Of a DNA stretch of 64,000 bases, positions 33,946 through 44,316 are shown piece after piece. A program made the position numbers and the translations under genes. Under the pieces are notes generated by a model. It had not been told where the DNA came from. It worked only from the letters and a program-made list of their open reading frames with translations, and searched no databases. The DNA comes from Pseudomicrostroma phylloplanum. Its lineage: Eukaryota > Basidiomycota > Exobasidiomycetes > Microstromatales. The stretch lies in NCBI GenBank assembly GCA_039545275.1, contig BCHS01000002.1, positions 248,001 through 312,000 on the forward strand. Direction: 5' to 3'. Each line of letters begins with the position of its first letter. Position 1 is the first letter of the stretch.

Positions 33946-35594
33946 TCACGCCTTGAAGCTCGGCACTTCGAGAGCACCTGAGCTAGCATCGATGCACCAA
34001 TCGATCCACAGCCTGCGAAGGGCCAGCCCAGGCTGTATCTCCTCTTCCTCCTCGTCTTCCTCTTCACGCTCTCCCTCTTCGCCAATCCCCTGCCCCACTG
34101 CGTCATGCGTCTCGCTCTCCTGATCCAGTAGATCAGCTTTCCGTAGGCGCTCGCGACGCCTGCGTCGCATGTCCTCAATGGCAGCAATGGAGCCACTGCC
34201 ACAGATGAGGTCGCGCAGACACTCCCATTCGTCGATGATGCTCTCATCGCGGAGGGGCTTGGTCTGCAGCTCAACCCCTGTAGAGGGGTGCAGAATGGAC
34301 GATATATGCGCCGAAGAGTCGATATACGGTGTACTCGTACCGGTGCCGAACGCTGTCGATCGGCTACTAGAGACGGTGTTGCGATCGGTGCCAAGGGAAA
34401 GGGCAGAGAAGACATCGGTGAGATCTTGAGTGGCTCCGGACTCGTAAGCTCTCAAACGTCGCTCTTGCTCCGCAACCGCATGCTTGAGCTTGGATCCCAG
34501 CTCGGCACCCCGAGCCCGCTCGGTGGCAATAGTCACCGTCCGCAAATGGCGACGATAATGGGGCTTAACCGGTAAGGCTTCTTCGAGCGCATCCCTTTCG
34601 GCTCCCTCACCGGCTACGGAGAGCTGCAGGTGTGAAGGAGAGACGGAGGGAGTGATGATGCGGAAGAGGGACGAGATATCTCGCTTTGAGTCACTGTAGT
34701 CCCGAGGTGAGGTCCAGACAAAGTGGCAGAGATCTGTCGCATGCGAAAACTTCCATCAGCACAAGTCATCGCAAAACACGCAACCTCGCCCCTTGCTCAC
34801 CTTGGAGATTTCTGATTTGCTCGACTTCCTCGCTAGCCATGCTGGTATCGCACATTTCCAGTCGCCTGAGCTTACGAAACATGGGAGCTGAGAAGCCGCC
34901 AAGGAAGCTGTAAGGATTGATGCTCACCAACGAGAGCGGCTGGCAATTGGAACCAAAAGACGAAGCGGCTTTGGTTGAGCAGAGACAGCCGTCCAGGGCT
35001 ACGTGACGTATCGCACGACATGCTCGCAGAATCTGCCGAATGTGCGTCAAAGGTTCATTGAGATGAGACGGTAGCGAATTGATGCCGTCTGAAGAATGCA
35101 TGCATTGCATGTCAGTACAGCCACGAAGCGGAGCCCACTGAAATTTTCTGCCTTGCCTCACCTGCTGGCTTCAAAGTAGTGATAAAGTCGCTCTCCAGAG
35201 AGTTGGGAGCAATCCACAAGCTCTTGACCTTCCGGTTCAGGTCAGGTCTTTCCTTAAGAGTCCTAGCAAAACGGTCCAAGGCAGCCGTGCTGGTCAGGCT
35301 GACTCGCGAGTAGAACACTGGCTCTAGTGCGGCTCTCAGAGACTTGGAAAGCAGCAGGATACTCCAGGGTGGCGAAGGCGAGGCGGGGGCGGCGCTGCCT
35401 GTCTTGACTCCCTTTCCCCGACGAGTCGGTTGCTGCTGTCGCGGCTGCTCGACAAGTGGTGGAGGGGCGAGCGCAACAAAGGACAGAATCGCAACGATCG
35501 TCTCGAAGGGAAGCATCTGCGAAGCGCTCTCCATCTTGCTATCCATCTGATAGGCATTTTGGCCTTGCCTGCTGCGATCTTTCGCAATAGCCAT
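33946..35594 (-). CDS. F-box-like protein of unknown target
   Basis: There are three exons, 35594-35162, 35088-34801 and 34733-33946, with introns of 73 and 67 nt, giving 502 residues. Near the N-terminus MLPFETIVAILSFVAL is a plausible F-box start, and LLLSKSLRAALEPVFYSRVSL is the usual second half seen in basidiomycete F-box proteins. The middle has LRR-like pieces (IRHVALDGCLC, LRRLEMCDTSM). A Glu-rich run occurs near the end, before RRLWIDWCIDASSGAL. I infer an SCF ubiquitin-ligase adaptor, but the target is unknown and the F-box call is by resemblance only. The ATG at 35594 is the first in-frame ATG; the frame is open further upstream without one. Confidence 0.7.
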
Positions 35595-37663
35595 GACGCT
35601 GACGATAAATTGCGGAAGAGAGTGTGGCAAAGGACGAGGTAGTCGGGCAGGCGACTCTCAAGCGAGTCGTTCAGGGTTGTGGGCTCATTGCACCGCAGCA
35701 GACCGCAATACTATGCAGTCGGCCGAGTGATCATATGGTGAGGTAGTGATGCGATGTCGGTAGTAATGCTGAACGATACTGTTGGCCACAGTTGACTGAG
35801 GGAGGAGTCGGCGAGTGAGTGGAGGCGCTCGCTTCCGTTCCGATCACTGGGCATCCTTCAGCTCCGCTTAGCAACCAATCTCTTTGCCAAGCGCCAGGAA
35901 GCACTTGTGCTCGATGAAGTCGGGAAGGTAAAAGCCAGCTGAGCGGCCATGCACTCACGGCTGCCAAGCATCGAAGTATGCGCTCGGCAATTGATGTCAG
36001 TGCGAAGGCATAGTGTGACGACGACGACGACGACGACGACGACGGCAGAGCCGTAGACGCAGAAGCGCAGGAGTCGGGCAGGCTCAGAAGCCCTCGGTGC
36101 CATCACATTCCCACGCTGGGCCCACTACTTTTACAGCTCGCAACACGACGAAGACGATGTGCTGGTAGTCTACGGAGTTCTGACTTGCCTGCAGCGTCGC
36201 ATCAGGAACTGCTGTGTGAGCGTCGATGTTTTGCGCGCGCTAGTGATGCAGGAGAAGTCGTATGAGATTGAATGCAAAACATCCTCTTGGGATGGCATGG
36301 AGGGAGCTAGCGCATGGAACAGTCCCCCGTGTTGCCTGGGCGTAAGGACTCTGGAACTGTCTCACCCGCATTTCGCCAGACGAGGCCCTGCCGGCGTGGA
36401 GCGCTGCGAACTCACGGTCGTCTGGGCGGAGTTTGCCTCCCAATCTTCGATAGGTCGCTTCTGTAGTACCGCAGACCTCACCAAGCCTTCTCCTTTCTCA
36501 CGTAAGAGGAATTGTAGACTATCTCTCGTGGCCTTCCCAAAGAGCTGGGCATGTACCCGTGAGAGTACCGTGCGGAGTGAGCTCACAAGCAGTGAAGGCT
36601 ATCGCTGGGAGAAAAAGAAGGGGGGAGCGGGGCCAGCATGAGTCTTATTCCGCGTAAGGCTTTTGATCGCCGTTGGCCCGACGCCCGATGCTCGGGTGCG
36701 AGCTCGGCCTCCGAGGCCCGCCCCTGCACTCGACAACGCAAGGCAGCCGTGCTGGCTAGGGACTGCCGAGCAAGAGCCATCGCTTCTGGTCTACATACAC
36801 CATTGCGAGAATATCATATTGCATGCCTTTGCTTGCGTGATCGGCAAGCAGGCACGCTGCCGGCGGCAAGGCTCTGCTGGTGGCTAGGGCTGGCTGGTTG
36901 CCCATTCCCCTTGCCCCTTCACACGGGTGGGCCGTGCTTGTGGGAGCCGAGCGGTGTGTGAAGACGAGGTGCTGCGCCAAAGTTTGAGACCGCTGCCCTG
37001 CGCCTATCGCAAACGGCTCGGCGGTGTTGCCACGCTGCCACCTTGGCACTATCAGGATAGCACTGTCGAGATGCCGTGGAGTGGCCACGGGGTTCAAGAC
37101 GGGCTGCCGGGCAGAGGGCGCCTTACCCCCCGCGACCCCTCACAGCGTCAAGTCCGACTGCATCCTCCACGCCCACCTGCCTTGCCAGAAGCAAGGGCGG
37201 TGTGAAGAAGGGGGTGCGGCATGCCCAGCTGCCCAATCTCTCGCTTGGAGTGTGCCACAAACTGCGATTGTTCCTTCCCACTTCGGCAACTTTTAATCGC
37301 CATGAAGGCGTCACAAACGTGGAGATGGCACAGCACCAGAGGAAAGGAGGAGGTTGAGCCTGAGGGCAGTGTGCCCGCAGAAGAGAAGACACAGACAAGA
37401 GAATAGCTAATTTGACTCTTCCTCGTCACCGAAGCGAGCGAATCCGGCACGGCCGATATCAGTCTTGGAGCCACGGGCATCGACTGCGAAGTAGCTCCTA
37501 CTCCTGAAGACTTCCTCCTCCCCTCCGTATTTGCTCACAACACCATTCCTGCATCTAGTACTAGCATTGCAACCTCATCTTCTTGTCTCAGAGTGGCGAG
37601 CGATTTGCCATTGTCCTTCCTCTTAGCAGTCCACCTCGGAGCGCACGCTCGTATCGCGCCGCC
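35595..37663. other. Gene-poor 2.1 kb between divergent genes
   Basis: This holds the promoters of the F-box gene and the disordered protein gene. It includes a (GAC)n run at 36017-36044 and an exon-like minus-strand stretch at 37407-37548 (see findings). Frames elsewhere are short and overlapping. An 82-codon minus-strand frame crossing the GAC run gives a poly-Val stretch, so I do not call it. Confidence 0.4.
36017..36044. repeat. (GAC)9 microsatellite
   Basis: Nine perfect trinucleotide units in intergenic DNA. Confidence 0.85.
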
Positions 37664-39637
37664 ATGGCCACAGCCTTTCTCGATTCGTCGCTGCGAAAGC
37701 TTCTCTTTCCTTACCTCGAAGGTGCGGACCATGAGGACCCTTCGAAACCCTCACACTGGATGTCTAATCTAGCAGCAGAAGCGCTCGGCCTCGACTCCTC
37801 CCACACCTCTTCATCCTCTCTGCCTTCCGGATCCTCCTCAACATCGTCCAGTAAGGGCAGGGCTGCTTTGGCCCATCGCAAAGGATCCAGAGCTCTGTAT
37901 GCCTCCTCTTCCACCCACAAGGCGGCCACATCGTCCTCGCATACTTGTAATGATCTGGATCAGATGCAGGCAGTGCCATGGGCTAGCATGTACTTGAATC
38001 AATATGACGACGGAGAGCAGTCGAGCAGTGACGAAGAGGACGACACATCAGCGACTGCCCCAACCAAGAAGCCCTGGGCCTCGAAACAAGTCTCACAAGA
38101 CAAGATTCAGCGACGCTCAACACTTCCTTCGCAGTCTTCAACTCGTGGGCAAACCCTGCCTTCCTCTCTGACGTCTGTTTCCTCCGAGCGACCCCTCGCA
38201 CCGCCGAGCGGGCCAGCTCAGGGAGAGTCAAAGGCAGAAACACCCAGACGTGGCCGAGGACTGTCTGCTCCAACACCGCTCACTCCCGCTCAGCCTCTTG
38301 ACCACGTCAACACTGCTCTGCCAGTACGGATCCCACCACCAAGGATCTGCCTGCAAGGATCAGCGGAGGCGACTTCTCTGCTGCCCATCACTCGACGCAG
38401 CAGCCGATCCGATCGGGGTGGCTGGCCCAGAGAGGGTGATCTTACACCGTCCTCGTCCAGCAGCAGCCTGGTCCTGTCCGGCGAAAGCGATGGCTCTTTC
38501 TATGGCGATGCCGGGGATGACGATCCCGAATCTCAGCTTGCAGCTGGCATCGTTCGCTTGAAAGCCAAGAGACGACTGGAAGAGGCCACCAAGGCTGCTC
38601 ACGCAAAGGCACAGTATGGCAAAGAGTCAAAGGCCGAGAACACCACCATTCTCACCACCGAAGACGTCACTGACGAAGACACGGACGTCTCGGATGACTC
38701 GGCCTCTCGAGTCATTGCCGATAATTGTGGCTTCATAGAGACGTTAGCCGATATCGTCTTGGAACTCAAGATCCGACGCTCTGGCACATTTCGGGGTCGA
38801 GCAACTTCTGCATTGGACGTCCCCTCGCTAGCGTCTGATCGATTGCATCCGACGGGCCTGCCACGCAGCCAGTCCCTCGATGCACTCGTGGAAACAGAGT
38901 TGACGCGGCGCATGGGGGCTCGCCCCACGTTTGGACCCGAAGGAGTATCTNCCCCCGCCTCGCTGTCGAAGGAGGTGAAGCAATGGTCGCGAGGTCGACG
39001 GTCGAGCGGCTCTCGACACGACTCTCCGTTGTTGACCTCGAGGCCGTCCTCTCCACCGCCTACAACTATGCCGGCTGTCAGTGAAGGTGTGTCAGCCAAG
39101 ACTCTGTTTGGCGCAATCACCCTGGTGCATGCATTGCTCAACCGATCTGCTACCTATCGGTACTGTGCTAGTATCGCCGAGGGTACCTCGGAACAAGAAG
39201 AGGATCAGCACCAGAGAAGTCTCTACCCTTACAACGATGGCCTCGAAGACGGTAGCTTAGTCGGTAGTCGAGTCTCAGAGGACACAGGGGATGGCGAGGC
39301 AGACACCACGGCTTACAGCTCTCTCTGGGCTACGCCGATACCCTCGCGTACGAATTCCTCCTACAATCTCCAACTCCTCGGTGATGAACGGTCCGCTTTC
39401 GACCAGGACGACTGGTCGATTCCCTCACCTGCCAGGCAGCAGTACTTTCCGACTGCCAATGGGATCAAGAACTCATACGCTTCGAGGCCTCAGGGCCCCT
39501 CTGCAAAGCAGAGCGTGAGCCCGCTGTGGGTCGCCACAGGCGAGGACGGATCCGAGACAGATCTTGTCGATGACACAGGCGCAAAGCGCCCATCTTACCA
39601 ACGCTCCTGGAGTAGCTTCCTCGGCATCTCCGGCTGA
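37664..39637 (+). CDS. Ser-rich, largely disordered protein of unknown function
   Basis: This is an intronless frame of 657 residues. The frame is open upstream to 37583 but only with TTG; the first ATG, in GCCGCCATGGCC, has a strong context. I do not recognise the family. The N-terminus MATAFLDSSLRKLLFPYLEG looks structured. Most of the rest is rich in Ser, Thr, Pro and Asp with acidic clusters (EQSSSDEEDDTS, GDAGDDDPE). Two less biased stretches may be short conserved helices: DNCGFIETLADIVLELKIRR near the centre and TLFGAITLVHALLNRSATYR in the last third. One residue is unknown because base 38951 is N. No signal peptide or membrane segment is evident. Confidence 0.75.
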   Translation: MATAFLDSSLRKLLFPYLEGADHEDPSKPSHWMSNLAAEALGLDSSHTSSSSLPSGSSSTSSSKGRAALAHRKGSRALYASSSTHKAATSSSHTCNDLDQMQAVPWASMYLNQYDDGEQSSSDEEDDTSATAPTKKPWASKQVSQDKIQRRSTLPSQSSTRGQTLPSSLTSVSSERPLAPPSGPAQGESKAETPRRGRGLSAPTPLTPAQPLDHVNTALPVRIPPPRICLQGSAEATSLLPITRRSSRSDRGGWPREGDLTPSSSSSSLVLSGESDGSFYGDAGDDDPESQLAAGIVRLKAKRRLEEATKAAHAKAQYGKESKAENTTILTTEDVTDEDTDVSDDSASRVIADNCGFIETLADIVLELKIRRSGTFRGRATSALDVPSLASDRLHPTGLPRSQSLDALVETELTRRMGARPTFGPEGVSXPASLSKEVKQWSRGRRSSGSRHDSPLLTSRPSSPPPTTMPAVSEGVSAKTLFGAITLVHALLNRSATYRYCASIAEGTSEQEEDQHQRSLYPYNDGLEDGSLVGSRVSEDTGDGEADTTAYSSLWATPIPSRTNSSYNLQLLGDERSAFDQDDWSIPSPARQQYFPTANGIKNSYASRPQGPSAKQSVSPLWVATGEDGSETDLVDDTGAKRPSYQRSWSSFLGISG

Positions 39638-40723
39638 TATGACGACGACGACTCTCACGCACGAACCATTGTATCATTAGACCTTCCTGTACCTCTCACA
39701 CCCTGCACCCCACACACTGTTTCGCCTGACTCCCATTGCGCCATATGTTGGCTGTTGCCACGCTTACGTTGTCTCTACAGCGAGTCGGATAGACCGGGTC
39801 GTGGCTTTCATGCCTGTTCAATAGAATATTTTCTCTCGTATTCACTTCCCACGCTCACAGCTACCAGAGTGTCACCTTCCGCGGATGCACCCGACCCCAC
39901 CCCGATGATCCCCTCCCTCGCGTATACTCCATCATCTTCGCTTTCGCTTCATTCACATCGGCCGGACGTGCCTGCACCGGCCGGAGTCAGGCTTACTCAG
40001 CAACCTATCGGGTCCTTTTCCCACCGTTGTCGCTCGATCCCAAGGTGAGCCTAGCCATCGAATTTGACGGCGAGAGCAGAACACACTGGTTCTCACGCCC
40101 AGCCTTTCATCATTGTCACGTCTTTCGAGTCGACCCCGGAGTCCTTCTCACACAATCCGATAGACTTTCTCTCCTAGCTCGCTTGTCGGCCCCTTCTTTC
40201 TACTCTGGACAGTGGCTTTGGTCAATAGCACTGAAGGTCGCCCTGAAGGTGCGTGTTTCGCCCTTACCCCGCATCATCAGGTGGGTCCTTGTTTGCGTGT
40301 GAGTCCGCCTTTCACCCGGACACTGCCTGGGGCTTCTTTCCCGGCCACACGGGTGAGTCCCTTGACTCCGCCCGCCGGCATGCCTGCGTGCATCCGCGGT
40401 ACGGGGACAGTCACCCCGCCCGCCCTCGTTACCCTTCGCTTTACGGCCTGCTGATTCAAGCCTTCTTCTCGGCGTGGCGGAGCAGCAGCAGTGGCATCAT
40501 CGTTTCACTTGCTTTCCCCCCTGAAGGCGAAGCTGCCGTCGGAGGAGGAAGAAGAAGGAGGAGAAGCGAGGAGATTGTGCGGGGCAGACAGGCTGACAGG
40601 GGAGGATCCTGCTGCAGCCGCGGTCCATCGCCTCCTGGTGCCCCGCTTCCGTATTTCCGCTCCCACCCCTTGATCTTCTTGTCTCCCTTCACTTGCTCTG
40701 CATTTTCTCTCCCCCCACCTTTC
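39638..40723. promoter_or_regulatory. Upstream region of the Nit2 gene
   Basis: A non-coding stretch of about 1.1 kb with pyrimidine-rich tracts near the Nit2 gene (40640-40720). The long in-frame extension of the Nit2 reading frame from 40253 lacks ATG before 40724. No separate gene is supported. Confidence 0.45.
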
Positions 40724-40924
40724 ATGCTCAGATACTGCGCTCTTCGGTTGCCTGCTGCTCCCTTTGCATTGTCGTCGTCGTCGCTACTGTCAGCTCAGCC
40801 TGCTTCGTCATTTCTAGTCGCAGCATCGAATCGGCTCCTCACTCGAGGCTCACATTCTCATCTTCCTGCTCACCGCGGCACTCGTCCTTGCCTCTTGGAC
40901 CAGACGTCCTCACCTCTACTCAAA

Positions 40925-42308
40925 ATGGCACGCCCGTCATCCGCTTCCTCTTCCTCTTCCTCTTGGTCCAAGCAGTCTCCTTCCTCCTCAGAGCAGCCAA
41001 TCCTTCGGCTGAAGCCCACGCGCCTGGCTCTCGTCCAGCTTGGACAGACTTCGCACGACAAGGCCTTCAACATCGAACATGCGCGCGAGGCAGTCCACAA
41101 AGCCGCCAAAGATGAGGGAGGTGCAGACATGGTCGTCCTGCCTGAATGCTGGAACTCTCCATACGGCGTGTCCTTCTTCAATGACTATGCCGAGGACTTT
41201 GGCGGACTCTGGGAGAGGATCAAGCGGCCCATTGATCGCAGGAATGGATCGCGGTCGCGATGGAATGAGGACGACGACGAGGATGGGACGCCCAAGAAGG
41301 ATGCAGCTGAGATACAGGACGCACTTTTGCTGAAGCGGTGGTGCGTGGATGGCCTGGGCGGAGCAGCCGTAGAGGTACATCCTGACAGCTGCCCATCGGA
41401 GACGCTCCTCTTCATGAGCCGGTTGGCAAAAGAGCTGGGCATCGTACTCGTTGGTGGATCCATCCCTGAGAGGAACGCCAAAGACGGCAGACTGTACAAC
41501 ACAGCCACCGTCTTTGACCAGAAGGGTGAGTCAGCTCTCGTGCGATGAGAAGAGCGCCGCAGGGGATGCTCATCGGTTCTCACACTACGCCTCTCTCGTA
41601 TTGCAGGCCGCCTGATCTCGATGCATCGCAAGCTCCACCTGTTTGATATCGACATTCCCGGGAAGATGACCTTCCAGGAGTCACTCACATTGACCGGTGG
41701 TGACAGAGTGACGGTCTTTGAGTGCTGTGAGTACGCCCACAGCTTCCTCTTGTTCGTCTAGAGATTTGCAATCTGACCTTGGCATCATCTCACCTACCCA
41801 GCGCTCGGTCGCTTCGGATTGGCAATCTGCTACGACATGCGCTTCCCGGAGCTAGCAACGATTGCAGCCCGCCTCGGTGCAGGCGCAATGATCTACCCCG
41901 GCGCCTTCAACACCACGACAGGCCCTCGTCACTGGGAGCTTCTGCAGAGGTGTCGGGCGATGGACAACCAGCTCTATGTAGCTGCCTGCTCGCCAGCACG
42001 AGCAACAGAGGAGGAGATCAAGAAGGGCGCTTACCCAGCCTGGGGTCACTCAACCATCACCGACCCATGGGCCTATGTAAAGGCTACCATGGAGGAGCAA
42101 GAGGGTATCCTGCGATGGAAGTTGGAGCCGTCGGAGGTGGAAGAAGTCAGGAAGGGCATCCCGATCAACAGGCAGAGTGAGTACAAACTTTATGGGTCGC
42201 TCAGAAGAGCAGCAAGTACTATTGAAGTATCAAGCTGATCCTTCCCACTGGGTCTCCGCCAAACCTGCAGGACGCTTCGATGTGTACAGTGATGTTGGCT
42301 TGTCCTGA
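40925..42308 (+). CDS. Omega-amidase of the Nit2 type (nitrilase superfamily)
   Basis: There are four exons: 40925-41525, 41607-41726, 41802-42176 and 42271-42308. The introns are 81, 75 and 94 nt and the protein has 377 residues. The nitrilase triad is intact: Glu74 in [10 protein letters not shown], Lys209 in [14 protein letters not shown], and Cys250 in [11 protein letters not shown]. The blocks [38 protein letters not shown] and PAWGHSTI match Nit2 (omega-amidase), not Nit1. Nit2 hydrolyses 2-oxoglutaramate and 2-oxosuccinamate. An acidic insert, [13 protein letters not shown], lies before the LLLKRW block. The ATG at 40925 has the best context (AAAATGG), but an in-frame ATG at 40724 would add 67 residues resembling a mitochondrial leader (see findings). 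Confidence 0.94.
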
Positions 42309-42796
42309 TCAGAATCGCAAAGGGAGGGCTCATTCCGCAGTTCCGACATATTGCCCTCACGGAGCCTCCCAATTGATTGACAAATGATTGTATATTTCAG
42401 TGAAGCTTCCCTTGAGAGGACATATACACGCACAAACAATCAGATCTCGTCGACCAGCTTGCTGTACAATTGCTCGGCTTCTCCGGGGCGGCGTGTGAAT
42501 TCCCTGGGGTGCCGGAATGGCCGGAAGCCGGTCGAGCGCAGGGCAGCGAGATTTAGTCTGTTGCACAGGTTGCCTCGATTGCCTCGACCTCCAGCTTGCC
42601 CAATATCCTGATTGGCGCATCTCTTTCTCGGCGATACCTTGCTGCGTCCCCTTGCGCCTTCTGCTCATCGTCCTCGTTGCTTCTTCTCACTGCTGTCAGC
42701 TGCTCCCGGCGGTGTCACGCAGCGTCGCATCTATCCTTGCACACACCGCCTCATCTAGCCCCCCAGCCACTCCCGGCTGCTCCATCTCGAGGTGCC
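42309..42796. promoter_or_regulatory. Spacer upstream of the thioesterase gene
   Basis: A tandem-gene spacer of 488 bases holding the Nit2 3' UTR and the thioesterase promoter. The final 150 bases are C/T-rich. No gene is seen. Confidence 0.5.
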
Positions 42797-44170
42797 ATGA
42801 CTACATCCCGAAGCCCATCTAGAGGAGCTGAAGAGAGTCCCAATCGCGCTCGATCGGGGGACCTGACCGGAGAGCGTGAAGGTCGCGAGCCTACATCGCA
42901 GGACGAGCCAGTCGAGACAGCGGAAGGAGCCCAGCAGCAGGCGGCTCCTCAAGAAGAGGTCGCTGTACCGGTAGATGTAGCGATTGATGTTGAGGATCTG
43001 GATGCAAATCTCTTTCGGAGCAAGGTGAGTGGTGGCTAGTACGGTGAGCGCGGCACTCGAGAAGCAGCTACTGATACCAGGATTCTCACTATTGGTGCCG
43101 TAGACCCTCTGGCAACCAGCAAAGGCCAGAGGTGTTTTCGGAGGCCAGGTCATAGGACAGGCCGTTGCCTCGGCGGCCAAGACGACTCGAGAGGATATGA
43201 AGTTGCACTCACTGCATTGCTACTTCCTCCTCGCGGGAAACCGCGACATGCCCATCATCTACAAGGTCTCGCGGGTGCGTGACGGAGGCTCCTACTGCAC
43301 CCGTCAGGTAGACGCACAGCAGAACGGGAGGTGCATCTTCACCATCATTCTCAGCTATCAGGTGCCAGAGCCTCTGCAACCCACCTTTGCTATACCTCTA
43401 CCAGAGGGCAGCGGTGGAAGCGAGGCAAGCACTTCTGCTGCGCCGCCCCCGCCGAACCCTTCTTCGCAGGTCCTGCCCCTCTCCTCGAGTTTCACTAGAA
43501 GTCCGACGCCAAACGACCTGATCGCTAACCTCCCGAGTCCTGAGGAGTCGCCTTTGAACGAGCAGCGTTACGTGGACATGCTCCGCGACAAGGCCTCCAA
43601 GCTGCCCAAGCGCGTAAGGGCTACTCTCGAGGCCGTGATCCAGGATCGACTGCGTTCCCCGGTGGAGATCCGGAATGCGCTGCCCGGGATGTACGACGAG
43701 GACACTAGCCTCCCCACAGAAGGGTACGAGCAGGCCTTCTGGCTACGAACCCGCGAACCCGTCGGTCAGGGAGGCAGTGGCGATGAAGCTCAAAAAGCCG
43801 CACTCGCCTACCTGAGTGACTTCCAATTCCTGTCGACGATTCCCAAGGCGCTAGGCAACTCGATGCGGATCAAGATGATGGCATCGTTGGACCACTCGAT
43901 GTGGTTCTACGCTGACTTTGACGTGCACGAGTGGCTACTCTTCGTCATGCAGGCTCAGGCCGCTTCCCATGGTAGGGGAATCGCCCTTGGCAGAATATAC
44001 AGGCGTGATGGGACGCTCGTTGCAGTCCTGGTGAGTTGCTGTCTACCACTTGAGCCCCAGATGATAGGTTTCACTGACTTTCCTCTTTGACGACATCCCT
44101 CCAGGCTCAGGAAGGCATGGTACGCGAGAAGCTCGACTCGGACAAAGCGCCCAAGACAGCAAAGCTGTGA
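42797..44170 (+). CDS. Peroxisomal acyl-CoA thioesterase (TesB/Tes1 type)
   Basis: There are three exons, 42797-43024, 43104-44030 and 44105-44170, with introns of 79 and 74 nt, giving 406 residues. After about 60 acidic, low-complexity residues comes DLDANLFRSKTLWQPAKARG, then VFGGQVIGQAVASA and LHSLHCYFLLAGNRDMPIIY of the first hotdog domain. The second hotdog has MASLDHSMWFYADFDVHEWL and GRGIALGRIYRRDGTLVAVL. The Asp of SLDHS and the Gln and Thr/Ser of the family's catalytic set appear conserved. The protein ends in AKL, a peroxisomal PTS1. It hydrolyses acyl-CoA to free acid and CoA in the peroxisome. A Pro/Ser-rich loop of about 60 residues is inserted between the hotdog domains. Confidence 0.95.
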
Positions 44171-44316
44171 AAGGTCAGTATTCCACCCGTTGGATCTCCT
44201 TCCTTGCTATTGTCTGGCTACGTGACGTGAGATATCATTATTATTGTACAACTAAGAAGAACAAATGCTACCCGTCTACCGCCCGTCACTCTAGTGCCTC
44301 GTGTGCTGCACCGTCT
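44171..44316. other. Convergent 3' region
   Basis: A spacer of 146 bases between the thioesterase and Trs20 stops. Confidence 0.5.

Noticed and set aside
35858..36106. Small minus-strand frame with a poly-Val run
   Set aside because: The Val run is the (GAC)n microsatellite read in antisense. A neighbouring frame ending FIEHKCFLALGKEIGC looks protein-like, but no valid intron of normal size joins it to a start.
36600..37400. Many short overlapping frames in GC-rich intergenic DNA
   Set aside because: They are open on both strands in several phases with no motif; most likely non-coding.
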